A stretch of DNA of 50,087 bases. It comes from Biscogniauxia marginata. Taxonomy: Eukaryota; Ascomycota; Sordariomycetes; Xylariales; Xylariaceae. Every line of letters starts with the position of its first letter. Within the stretch, counting starts at the first letter, position 1. Shown here piece by piece: positions 22,520-32,700 of the stretch. The translations under genes and the position numbers were made by a program. Below the pieces are notes generated by a model. That model had not been told where the DNA came from. It saw nothing but the letters and a program-made list of their open reading frames with translations, and ran no database searches. The stretch covers positions 1-50,087 of the forward strand of contig MU404229.1 in assembly GCA_022695795.1 (NCBI GenBank). The letters run 5' to 3'.

Positions 22520-22997
22520 AGGTATGCATTCTAGATATACGGTATACTGGATGGCATAGCATGCAATCTGTTTCGCCGATAAAAAGGAGTCGAAGCCGGA
22601 ATATATACCTACCCTAGGTAGATACTAGTTCATCTAGTTCTATTTTCCGGTCTACAAGCAACTTCCAATGAAGTCAAAGAGAATTATTATCGATTAGCAT
22701 CTATATTTTCTATCTCGCTTGACGTATCATCTCGCGAACCACTGCCCAATGATTCTAGAGGTATGGGTGTGGCTACGGCTTAGCAGATCCACGAGACATG
22801 CAAATTCAGTAATCGGGTCTAAGCCATAAATGCACCAATGCAGTATTTTAATTAAACGGAATAATTAACGCGCTTGCATGCTTTCACCGCGAACGACTGT
22901 ACGTATCTCCACTAGAACGACCTTCATCACTAAATCCTCACCTTTACTCCTTCCATCAACAGCATTCTCTATTCATACCCCCTGGGCCCATTTCAAA
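22520..22997. other. Intergenic, THOC7 promoter and leader
   Basis: A 478-base spacer between the COG4 stop and the chosen THOC7 start. The last 120 bases are open in frame with THOC7 from an ATG at 22,878 (see finding). Nothing else is recognisable. Confidence 0.6.
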
Positions 22998-24137
22998 ATG
23001 TCGGCAACACGTTTTGGACTCCTCGAGGAGCGGGAAGAGTCGGAGCTGCACAAGACTCGCCTTCTTAACGTCGAAGAAAAACCTTTCAAGCGGCTCACCA
23101 AACGGCTCGTCGCACCAGGTGCTTTCACGAATCCAAAGAAGCTACCAACACCACCGCCCGACAATAGCAACAACGCCGAAGCCCAAGACACTGCCGCCTC
23201 CTCCTCAGCAGGCCTATCCGCCGCCGACATCGCCGCCCTCAAGGAAGACATCACGCTCGACTTCGCGGCGTTCGACTCGGCGATCGCGCGGCTGCAGTTC
23301 CTGGCGACGGCGAACGCGGCGGAGCGAGAGCGGTACGCGGCGGACCGGCTGCGGATCCTGGGGACGATGGAGTCGGTGCGGGAGGGGAACGCGAGCCTGC
23401 GGGCGCAGCTCGAGGCGGCGCGGGCGACGCTCGCGCAGCGCCGCAAGTTCGACGAGCTCGCCGACCGCATCACGAGCAACCGGATGCTGCGCACGCGCGC
23501 GGAGCAGGACGTCAACCTCGCCAAGCTCGCCGAGGAGTGCGAGGAGCTGCAGCGCGAGAGCGAGACGTACGGCGCCACGTGGCGCGAGCGCCGCGAGCAG
23601 TTCGAGCGCCTCGTCGACGAGGGCAAGCGGCTCCGCGCCCTGATCCGCGACGAGAAGGAGGAGGTCGAGCGCCGCGAGGGCATGGACTCGGACGCCGAGG
23701 ACGGCGAGACGGGTAATAGTAATGGCGGTGGGGGGGCGGCGGCGGCGGCGACGCCCAAGCCCGGTACGGTCAGCGGGAATGCTACGCCCCGGCCGGACAG
23801 CAGCGCGGTCTCTTCCGCGAAGGGTGAGGGGGGCAACACCACGCCCAGGCCGGAAAGCCAGGACGGGCGGACACCGCGGCCGGATAGTCCTGCCGTGGGG
23901 GGTGACGGCGGCTTGAAGCCGCGTCCGGGCGCCAGCGGGAGCTTCTCGAGGTCGGGGAGCCAGGCCCCGAGCGTGAGAGCGGGCAGCCTGCAGCCGACGC
24001 AGGAGGAGGAGGACGGCCCCGAAGAGGGGGAGGATGTCGAGATGGGCGACACCCCGGCTGCGGACGAGACGCAGGGGACGCCGCAGATCACGGTCGACGC
24101 TCCGTCCGGCAGCGGCGACAAGATGGACACTACGTGA
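22998..24137 (+). CDS. THOC7: THO complex subunit 7 (THOC7/Mft1-like)
   Basis: A single exon of 379 residues from the chosen Met, whose start (MSATRFGLLEERE) resembles the family. THOC7 belongs to the THO/TREX complex that couples transcription to mRNA packaging and export in the nucleus. Residues about 70-235 form a long, highly charged coiled coil with the LDFAAFDSAIARLQFL and RITSNRMLRTR blocks of the THOC7 family. The C-terminal 140 residues are disordered, Gly/Ser/Pro-rich and acidic at the end, with four or five spaced copies of a TPRPDS-like motif. The coding DNA is extremely GC-rich, which makes long antisense frames that I regard as shadows. An ATG at 22,878 could add 40 residues. 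Confidence 0.92.
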   Translation: MSATRFGLLEEREESELHKTRLLNVEEKPFKRLTKRLVAPGAFTNPKKLPTPPPDNSNNAEAQDTAASSSAGLSAADIAALKEDITLDFAAFDSAIARLQFLATANAAERERYAADRLRILGTMESVREGNASLRAQLEAARATLAQRRKFDELADRITSNRMLRTRAEQDVNLAKLAEECEELQRESETYGATWRERREQFERLVDEGKRLRALIRDEKEEVERREGMDSDAEDGETGNSNGGGGAAAAATPKPGTVSGNATPRPDSSAVSSAKGEGGNTTPRPESQDGRTPRPDSPAVGGDGGLKPRPGASGSFSRSGSQAPSVRAGSLQPTQEEEDGPEEGEDVEMGDTPAADETQGTPQITVDAPSGSGDKMDTT

Positions 24138-24561
24138 AGCATGTAGCTGGGTGGAGAGGAGCATGGTAGGGAGGTTGTAAAGGCATGATTAGAGAAATTA
24201 TACCCAAATCACGTAACAACAACAACGACGATGATAACGGAAGCTATACTGGGGGTGGGGAGAAGGGGGCCAACAGGTCTATGTTTGATATTCATTCACT
24301 AGACTTCGTGTGTCTGAAAAGACCTTAGCTATCGTGCCTTGCTTTACACCCCTTATTAAACTATGCTTGTGGTATCATTCATCTCATTTTTGTTCGTTTC
24401 AGACTTTGCCGCCCATTCGTATCATTTATCTCCGCATAGGACGCAGGCCAGTCAGTCGGTCGATCGGTCGATCGGTCGGTCAGACGGCTTAGACCATGCT
24501 TCCCATCCCAGCCTACTTATCTACATTCCCAACACTAGTCTTCTCCAGAGCTCGTGTGCTT
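24138..24561. other. Convergent 3' intergenic region
   Basis: A 424-base spacer between the stops of THOC7 and tubulin cofactor A. It holds the GGTC/GATC simple repeat and short unsupported frames only. Confidence 0.65.
24449..24484. repeat. (GGTC/GATC)n tetranucleotide repeat
   Basis: Eight to nine imperfect tandem tetranucleotides of GTCA, GGTC and GATC. A similar GGTC repeat occurs at 35,437 after another gene's 3' end. Confidence 0.9.
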
Positions 24562-25035
24562 TCAAGCGACGGGCGCTTCAACGCCCTTGCCCAGGTCCAG
24601 GGCCTCCTTCGCCCTGGCGATCTCGTCGGCGGGCCCGCGATCGCTCTCGGCCGTCGCGATCTGCTCCTCGAGTCTCTGGACGGCCTCGGCGATGCGCTCG
24701 TGCAGCGGCGCGAACACGGCCTTGGTCTCCCGGAGCGCTTGTTGCTGTTTTCGCACGTAATCTCCCATTAGTATATTTTTAATTTTATTTTTTTCTGTCG
24801 CTGGTTCGTCGGAATGATAAGGCACCTCCCCCCCCGGACTCGTGCTCGTCATGTCACCTACCTCCTGCTTGATCACGAACTCGGCGTTGCCGTCGCCCGC
24901 GCCGTTCTTCAGCTCCGTCTCGAGCTTCGCCACGCGCTCCGTCTGCTGCGCCAACTCCTTCCGGTAGAGGTTGTCCTCCTTGACGAGGCGCTGGACCGCC
25001 GAGGTCGCTATGGCGAGGGGGGATGGGGCCGGCAT
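24562..25035 (-). CDS. RBL2: Tubulin-binding cofactor A, two exons
   Basis: Model: complement(join(24562..24744, 24862..25035)), 118 residues, the normal length. Cofactor A binds beta-tubulin after its release from the chaperonin and holds it for dimer assembly in the cytosol. The conserved start (PSPLAIATSAVQRLVKE), the YRKEL and KLETELKNG helix, and the RETKAVFAPLHERIAEAVQRLE block form its three-helix bundle. The intron (24745-24861, 117 bases) has donor GTAGGT, branch TACTAAT and acceptor ACAG. Its length is a multiple of three and it has no in-frame stop, so an unspliced message would also be translatable. A longer upstream frame to 25,140 adds 35 residues unlike the family, so I start at the Met at 25,035. 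Confidence 0.92.
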   Translation of the reverse strand: MPAPSPLAIATSAVQRLVKEDNLYRKELAQQTERVAKLETELKNGAGDGNAEFVIKQEVGDMTSTSPGGEVPYHSDEPATEKNKIKNILMGDYVRKQQQALRETKAVFAPLHERIAEAVQRLEEQIATAESDRGPADEIARAKEALDLGKGVEAPVA

Positions 25036-25653
25036 CGTGTTCCGTGCCAGGAGGTCTGCTAGGCCAGGTAGGTATTGTTTCTGTAGCGGGTGGTGGGTAA
25101 GGTCGGTATGTGATTGGCTACCTGTGGTGGGGGGGTTCAAGGTTCGTGAAGGATTTGTTATGGCGGAGGGTTCGTGGGTAGGTATAGGTATGCGTAGGTA
25201 GGTGGAGAGAGGAGGTATAAATAAGCTCAGTCTCGTTGTTAATAGAGCTGCCTGGAAGAGAGGGTCTGGAAGATGTCACTGGGTGTCCGTCAACCAGATC
25301 TAGAAATATGTTTTGGTGGGGTTGGCGGGGTAGTCGACAGAAACAACATACGATAGTGAATTTATGCGAATATGCGATTACCGCATTAATCTACCTAAGG
25401 CAAGAGAGCCTCTACTACTATCGTATTAGTCCCTTTGTGCTTAACTTAAATTTTCTGTCGCGAAGTAGTTGAGCTCACGGCTTAGTACAGTTCAGTTTGA
25501 CTCGTATAAGACATAAGTTTGTACCGTATCCTTCTTTTACAGAGAACAGGGGTATCCTAGGTACCGAGAATGTAAGACACGAACTCGCCCCTTTTCCCCC
25601 TCAAGCCAACTCAAGCCCCTTCAATTGCCTCGCTTATTATATATTCCAGTGAG
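25036..25653. other. Intergenic, cofactor A promoter side
   Basis: About 620 bases upstream of the cofactor A gene. GT-rich leader sequence lies near 25,060-25,210, followed by AT-rich DNA with no supported coding frame. Confidence 0.6.
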
Positions 25654-26296
25654 TTACTTTGGGGTTCCGAACAATAACTGCCTAAGCCCTCTCTCTATGT
25701 TCTTCTCATGCCTCCTTACTAGCTCCACCTCCGACGCCGGCAGACCTAGAACCCAGAAAACATGTGGCATGCCGGGATACACATCGAGATCCCCCCCTCC
25801 CCCTGACTAGACCAGAAAGGTAGAGGAAAGAAAAAAAAATAAAAAGCCAAGATAGTCACCTACCCAATCCGGTGCATCAACCCCATCGTACACGGCCGTC
25901 GGGAACGGGAACTCGGGCGCGAGCCGGAACCCGACGTTGATGGCGATGCGGCTCAGCCGGGCGCCGCGCCCCAGCCCGCCGACGTAGAACCCGCCCCTGT
26001 GTAACATCAGCATGCCGGGCCGTACCGGCCTCCGGTTGCGGTTGCGGTTGCGGTTGCGAGGGACGGTACACGCGGACCGCAATGCGGGACCAGTCGCGAG
26101 GGCCCGGAGTTCATCGTCCGACCCTATCTTGGGAAGGGCTATCTGGTCGAGTCGAGGCCAGTAAGGAAGTAGGATAGTGTCGTCTCGGATTGACCAATTT
26201 TGCAGATCGGGCTGTTTGATCTTAAGACCAAGCTGATATTTCATCCGCAAGGTTTTCAGCTGTTCAACGTGTCTATATCGTGGATGCTCAGGTAAG
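25654..26296 (-). pseudogene. Alpha/beta-hydrolase (fold-3, lipase/esterase-like) relic, core deleted
   Basis: Two pieces of one hydrolase survive in the correct order. The N-terminal piece (about 26,296 to 25,860) has the LMLHRGGFYVGG strand and SRIAINVGFRLAPEFPFPTA, which correspond to the HGGG oxyanion loop and the Y/FRLAPE signature. The C-terminal piece (about 25,804 to 25,654) reads DVYPGMPHVFW, with the catalytic His, then a terminal helix and a stop at 25,654. The segment that should carry GDSAGG (nucleophile Ser) and the catalytic Asp, about 150 residues, is absent. The pieces are separated only by a GTAGGT donor-like site, a poly-pyrimidine tract and a TAG acceptor-like site, so the splice signals survived but the middle exon did not. 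The oxyanion loop is also altered, HRG for HGG. An (Arg-Asn)n repeat from GGTTGC units interrupts the first piece. It is almost certainly inactive. Confidence 0.8.
26034..26058. repeat. (GGTTGC)n hexanucleotide repeat
   Basis: Four tandem GGTTGC units within the hydrolase relic, encoding an alternating Arg-Asn run on the minus strand. This is probably slippage expansion after loss of constraint. Confidence 0.85.
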
Positions 26297-26556
26297 AACT
26301 AAATAGATGAACGACTTGTGAGTGAGTTAATATACTCTAATTACGTGCTATATGTACTTCTATTTGAAATTGGTCTATCGGATAGTACGTTATCGTACAG
26401 GCAAATTATTTACATGGACCAAGACAGAGCATCTTCAACAGCGCATTTTCCGTCCCAGCCTCGAGGTATCTTATTCCATTACTCCTTTCCGTCGCCCAGG
26501 CCGCCTTATATCGTGAATCATAAAATACTGGGCACGCAGCCGCCCGCTGGGTATCG

Positions 26557-28284
26557 TTATAAGTCTCGAACAAGAAACCCACCATTCTGCAAATTCTGGA
26601 ACACCTGTTCTGGGTCGTACTTGGCGGCTACGGTTTTGATATAGTCCACGTTCTCGGCCCCGAAACTTTCGAGTACATCCTGGTTCTGACCTGCGGTGTT
26701 CATGAATAGATACGGCAGCAGCAGGTTTTTCTCTTGGGCTGCCTGCGTACACCGCTGCGTGATCCGGTCACTGATCTCATGTATGGTACTATCCTGCGAG
26801 GAATCTTCCCACGTAATGAACCATTCATACCCTGCCGAGTAGGAGGTGCAATTGTCAGTGCAAATGTCAAGCATCGAGTACGAAGAAGGAAGACATACAT
26901 TGTTGAGCGACTTCCTCCAGACCAAGGAGGTTACCCCCGTACTGCTGCCCTATCGTTGCCACATTAGACGCCACCGGGTTCGGCACCCAAGTCCAATTAG
27001 CTCCTTCAGGTAGGTTTGCCGTCTCCTCTCTGAAGATGTCGTATAGCTCGATCATTAAATCGCCATTGGCTATATGGCTGAAGGTCTCCCCATAGACTCT
27101 AATGTCCCCAGTGACGAAGCGCGACCCAGCTAACGCGAGGACGTCTAGCAAGGTACCGTTTGTCGCTGGCATCAATGCTGTGTAGGGTTCGATCGCATAA
27201 AAGTCATCGAACGCCTCTGACTGTTGGGCGGGTTCGCTGTAAAGCAGAAGAAGCGTGGGACCTGTCTCCAGTATCTGAGCGCTTAAGCTAGACTTGACAT
27301 CTAGTTGCCCCCTTTTCTGATATTCGGCTATCGCTTGGAAGAAGTCGGAAGTCTGGTTGGGGCTGTAGCTTCGAGCGTCCATGTACATACTCCCGATGGG
27401 ATGAGTATAAAGCTCGTAACTGGTGACAATGCCGAAGTTAGTAGCTCCACCTCGTAGGCCTTTATAAAGATCCGAGTATTGATTGTCGGCGGAAGCTGTG
27501 ACTATGGTGCCATTTCCAAGTACTATTTCGTACGACTTGACGTTATCCAGAGCGAGTCCATACTCAGAAGAAAAATAGCTCATACCGCCTTTTCGATATT
27601 AGTACTAGTATCATAGAACCCGGCATTCCTCGCTTATTCAGGGAAAGGGTAGGCATACCTCCAAGCATGAGCCCGCCAACACCAACTGGGCCGACTCGTC
27701 CTCCTATGACCATCAACCCTTGAGGGATAAGATTCTCATATACTGCCTGCCATCTGTTGCCAGGGCCGACTTTGATTGAGGTTTGGTCCTGTGATAGTTC
27801 GGTAGAATTCAAGTGAGAAAGGGAAATGAGTATACCAGATTCGTTTATGCTTGCAAATCCAGGAATATAGTTATGGCCGCCGCTCCGAACAGAAAACTTT
27901 GACCCCGTCTCTGACAGGATGGAAATAACTGTAGATACCTCCTGGGCATTACTGGGGTTGACTATGCAAGCAGCTGGTAGTCGGCAAGCGGCAGAACTAG
28001 CGATATTTTTTGTTAGTCGCCGGCACGAGGGTCAGGCAGGTGGCAGCGACGCACTAGTTTACATCCTCGAATTCATCGTATAATGCTCCATCAGATGGTT
28101 CCAGTGTAGAATTTACACCTGTCAAGGCCTGGCTGATCATGTCACAAGCACATGTGGTATCAGAACACTCCGCTTTCGGATGTAGCGTTGGGGATGTTGT
28201 ATATCTCGTGCCCGTACGAGCTTGCACGACCGACTGGGCCGTGGCGGCAGCGGCCAGCATCACGGTAGGAACACGAAAGATCAT
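26557..28284 (-). CDS. Secreted FAD-linked oxidoreductase (berberine-bridge-enzyme type), four exons
   Basis: Model: complement(join(26557..26831, 26899..27588, 27659..27996, 28055..28284)), 510 residues. Introns are 67, 70 and 58 bases; all joins keep frame and conserved blocks, such as LGG|GMSYFSSEYGLALDNV. An N-terminal signal peptide (about residues 1-22) and many N-glycosylation sequons point to secretion. The FAD-binding PCMH domain has RSGGHNY, and H118 is the expected 8-alpha flavin attachment site. The second attachment Cys of bicovalent members is missing, because the loop reads GGRVGPVGVGG. The C-terminal BBE domain lies near residues 450-505 with the YDPEQVFQNLQNGG end. Relatives oxidise sugars, alcohols or metabolite intermediates. 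The substrate here is unknown. It lies next to a dead hydrolase, and no intact metabolite cluster surrounds it. Confidence 0.93.
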
Positions 28285-29352
28285 CTTGTCGTGTATGTTG
28301 AGACCGTGTATGTTAGGACGAAGAAGACACAGACTTCAGGACAGCGAAGCGAGGGCAGCGGAGCTAATAAACACTTGCTATACCATAGCGGCAGCATCTA
28401 TAATAGATATATACGAACATAAGAACATAGGGACATGAGATGCTTGCGCGGATCCCATGGCTCGAACACATGTAGTGGTCTTTGGGTAGTGGACTAGCCG
28501 GAGATTTATCGTGTCATTAAGCGTGCTCCGAACCTGGTCATGTCTCCACCGTCAAATTGTGCAACATGGATTCCAAGGCTTTGAGGCTGATCTAAACCTC
28601 AGCTGCGCTGTCTAGTGTCGTGGGCCAGCGTATAAGAAGACTAATGCCATGGAGATACGTGGTCTCCAACGGTGCACCTCGAAATTCCTTTCAATGGACC
28701 TGAGTGTGAGGGATCGATAACGGCGGGATGATGGAAGTTCATCGTTACGATACCAGGTATCTTGAGCCCGCCCATCAGAAGGGGGTGATGGAACGCCTAC
28801 CCGAACAGCTTGGTAAAAACTGGACGGACATGAGGCCTAGACACAGGACTGAAGCATCTCCTCACGTTTCCCACGTGGGCGGAACTCAACGGCAGGGACC
28901 GCTTTTCAAATCGCGTGCTGGGCATGGCCACTTCTGTGGTGAACGAGTGTCCATGAGCACCGCTTCCAATAGGCATTGATGCCCGAACGGGGAGGATAGG
29001 ACCTTTTTTTATTTTAGTTCAAGTCAAGATTCACGCTGGTGCTAAGACAACGGGCAATGTCCGGGAACGGAACCAGGGGACTTTTGCATGAGATGAAGTG
29101 AAACCAATCTCGGGGTTAAGATAAAGCTACTATTGGTATAAAGCCCGTATTATGTAAGGTTGCAGGTGTGGCTTGCTGATTACCTAAGGTTCGTGGAGAG
29201 GTGGCTGGTTCATCCTTCTTGCGCAATTGTGGCTCGGGTTTACAAATCAATTGAACTTTTGATCGCAACCCATTTCAAATCAGAATACGAGAATATCTAT
29301 CTGTCTACAAAAAGACCCAGGACAACACTAATACCCACTTCCTATTGTCGTA
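28285..29352. other. Intergenic between oxidase and COX17
   Basis: About 1.07 kb forming the divergent promoter space of the FAD oxidase (minus) and COX17 (plus). Frames at 28,139-28,438 and 28,728-28,979 show no recognisable features. Confidence 0.6.
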
Positions 29353-29721
29353 ATGGCTTCGCAGAGTGTCTCCATGCGTAAGGATCCCTCGCTGCGCCAT
29401 CCACGTTCCTCTTGCTTACAATTCCCACAGCTTCCATTTCGTCAAATCTCCAGTCGACGCCTGGGGCGAGCTCGAGCTCGACCTCTAGCACGGCAGCATC
29501 CAAGCCCAAGGTTCGAATTACTTACTAGCTTGCGGCTTATATTTTACTTTCCTTGCTGACAAGATTTTACCTCTTTCCAGCCATGCTGTGTCTGCAAGGA
29601 CGAGAAATCACAGCGAGATGAGTGCATGCTGTTCTCGAAGGCGGCCGACCCCGCCAGTGATTGCAAATCCACTATCGATCAGTATAGAAGCTGCATGGCT
29701 GGCTTCGGGTTCCAGATCTAG
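29353..29721 (+). CDS. COX17: Cytochrome c oxidase copper chaperone COX17, three exons
   Basis: Model: join(29353..29377, 29431..29510, 29581..29721), 81 residues. Cox17 carries Cu(I) in the mitochondrial intermembrane space to Sco1 and Cox11 for cytochrome oxidase assembly. Exon 3 has the copper-binding CC-x-C (C37, C38, C40) and twin CX9C helices (C40-C50 and C63-C73), and ends in CMAGFGFQI as family members do. Exon 1 is only 25 bases; its donor GTAAGG and the acceptor CCCACAG join in frame. Exon 2 codes a Ser-rich N-terminal tail. The second donor is the weaker GTTCGA, with branch-like GCTGAC and acceptor TTCCAG. No single open frame covers this gene, so it is easily missed. I am confident of the product and of exon 3; exon 1 is slightly less certain. 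Confidence 0.93.
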
Positions 29722-32700
29722 ACAGTCTCCAGAACGATGCGGGAAGCAAAATGATCTCTTCAGCAGATCCTTGTACATTATCAACAGTTGTTAGCCAACC
29801 CTCCCGGCGTTCCAGGGCAGATAGAAGGCGCCGCAAAATGACTTGACTAGACTGCATTGGGTGGCGTTTTATCAGGAGATCACAGATCATCTCTTGTGGT
29901 ATTTGCAGTGGTCGGTCCTATAGGTATTACCTATTAAGTGCGTTAATAGAGTGTCGTGATCGAAGTGCATGTTGGTGTCTTGTATGTTTGAGCGCATAGA
30001 TTCGTCGCTCTGCTTGATATGTTTACCAGTTAGCTCGAGACAGCTAACTTGAGCTGCGAGGCTACTTTGTAAGATGTTGCTGCATTTCTTTGCCTCTAAC
30101 TACTATGTAGTGAGTAGTCAAGGGCTTCAGTCAAGCTAAACACATCCCGGACAAAGTTGATATGTTTTAATGTGCAGTATTCTGTAAGAAAATATTTAAT
30201 TGCGAAGGTATTTTGTCCTGCAAGACCTACCTAACAATTGAACCTTAGGATTGAGATTGAAAATGACGATTAACAATACCTAGCTCCCCTGTTCTCATAT
30301 CAGGTTTGCTTATTGATCAAGCAGGACTGGGGACCAAAGTCCACAAAACACCGAGTTGATGTCCTCATTAATAAATCTACTAGTTTGGGTAGGCTACTAA
30401 GGTATTGCTTGTAGATAGGTATTCTACCATTTTTTCTATTGGTAGATCACGTGGCTATCCTCGTCTATTATATGCTTTATCTTGAAGAGATTCGATTTGA
30501 TAGATCTTGTTGCTTGGTAGCTCCAATCATGATTTGCATTGGCTTGCAAGGCTGCCACGAGATGTTAGCTGCAGCATCTCGGTTGTCCAACTTTGAACTG
30601 GGAAGCTCGGAAGATTCCCGCTTCCCGCTCAGCACACCCTCAGACCTTGTACCAGCTTCGAATTTTGCCGGTTTCAGGCTAAATGCGCAGTGGGTTCATG
30701 CAGTAGCTAACCGCACGATCGCCAACCCCCAGATCGGCCTGCCCCAATCGCAGCACGCTAGCAGAAAGTCTCCATCCAGGTCTAGATCGTTGGTGGCAAC
30801 TTGAGAAACAAATATGCTTGAATCCTGGAGGGAGAGGTTGCGTATGCCTTCAGTGGATTTAGTATCGTGGGGTTGTAAAGGAAACCTTTAGCTGATACGC
30901 TGGCCTTTGACTGGTAGCGAAGCCTTTTTAGTATGTACCGGCAATTATAGAGTATGATTGCATACTGTGTGACATATCGCGGCTTCAGACTGAGGTATCA
31001 ATCCTTCTTGTTCTTGCAAGATACTAAAATCTGGGGATTATACAAACACAAGTTGACAGCGAGCACTAACATGACAACCCATGTCCCGTTAGTCCAAGTA
31101 TAGTAAACTGAACATTATAAGTAAGAGCTGAGAGAGCTTGCTTCAACTCATCTAGGTAGGGTTTCCATAATCTAATTTCAGTCCTCCTATTTTCTCACGA
31201 AGGGGGATTCTATTGAGGCCAACTGTGTTAATGCACCTGTCTCAAACTGCCTAACCTTATCTATATGTTTGTATAGAACTAGCACGGTAATTCTGTGATG
31301 TTTTGTGGGTATTTCCGGGGAACTGTAAACGCGTTCGTGAATCACATCACCAGGTTATGCACTTTATGTTGAGAAGCCTAAGTCACCAACAACTGACTAG
31401 CAGATAGCTAATAAATAGTCTAAGGACTAACCACAGGGCTGTTGAGGTCATTTCTTATGCTCCTTCCTATCTGTGCTCGTGCTCTAAGTCCGGCAGTTCG
31501 GAGCGCTACTCCGCGACAGTTATCTGAGAGCTAGAGACGCGCAAACAGCACCGAGATAAGTGTCATCATCCCGGTTCCCGGATTCCAAGACGTTCGATCA
31601 TGACTTCTCAGCGTGGCCAAAGGCTCGAGAGCGGCATCGTTGACTTAATCGCTCATCCATCTTCGGTTTCTTCGGTATTAATTCTCACAACCTACCGGTC
31701 TACAAGGCATTAGCGCCAATCTTTTATGAACTTCACACGTAGCAACACAATATTACTACATACATACAGTCAAGGTCTACCAGGTAGCGTTACATTATAA
31801 AGTGGCATAAAATATGCACGATGCGCGGCAAGACTATGTACCTATGTACCACTCTTGGCTCTTGTCAGGAAGAGCTCATCAAAATATAGTTTAAAAGTAA
31901 CCAAGCTATAGCGCAGTGAGACTTACACGTGTACGCATGTGCATATCTTTGCTAGTTCCGAATCGTCACACGTCCTACCGGTTTCTTGATCTGGAAATAC
32001 ACAAAAATAAAAGCATAAGATACCATTGTGTCTCAGTTATTAGAATCTAAGGCCACATATATAATGTGATTGAAGTAAGGGCTCTAGGTAGATGTGTAGG
32101 TATTCTCACATCGCTGCACTGCAACCTTTATCGCTGTCGGGATCTGTCATATATGCTCACATATACTTAGTGGGGGCAGGGTGTGCCGAAATTACTTCTG
32201 GAAGCGGGAACAGTAAATCACCCTTGCTCTCGTTTACCTGGAACTCGCGTTTTGGTGCCTAACCACACATAAGAATTCATACCAGAACAAGCTACCATGC
32301 CTACTGATTATTCTGAGCCGAAGCTAGCACACCCGAGTCTAGCCCATCCCAGGTACTAGGGAACCACCACGTCGGGCCAAAGACTAGAATAGAACAAGCT
32401 CCCTAGGCAAAAATTTCGGTGTGGAAAGATGTTATATATCTAAAAAAGACGTAAAATGTGGGTTAGCTTGGAACAATATATCGTCCATAGTGCTGTCGTA
32501 AGAAGCATGCACACCAACGGGAACTCAGCTGACTATGCCAATTTCTCCGTTACTTTGTCCTGTCTATAATCACACTATGTACCTCCTCGACATGCCATTG
32601 CTCCAACGTACCGGTGTTACTTGGAGGTATTTCCCCGCAATTGGTACACATCCAACCGAACCCCTTTGAACAGATTAGGTAACTAAGTTCAAGACAGTTG

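Noticed and set aside
22973..24164. Two long antisense frames over THOC7 (389 and 316 residues)
   Set aside because: They arise from the extreme GC content and codon bias of the real gene; their Ser/Arg-rich composition has no domain-like pattern.
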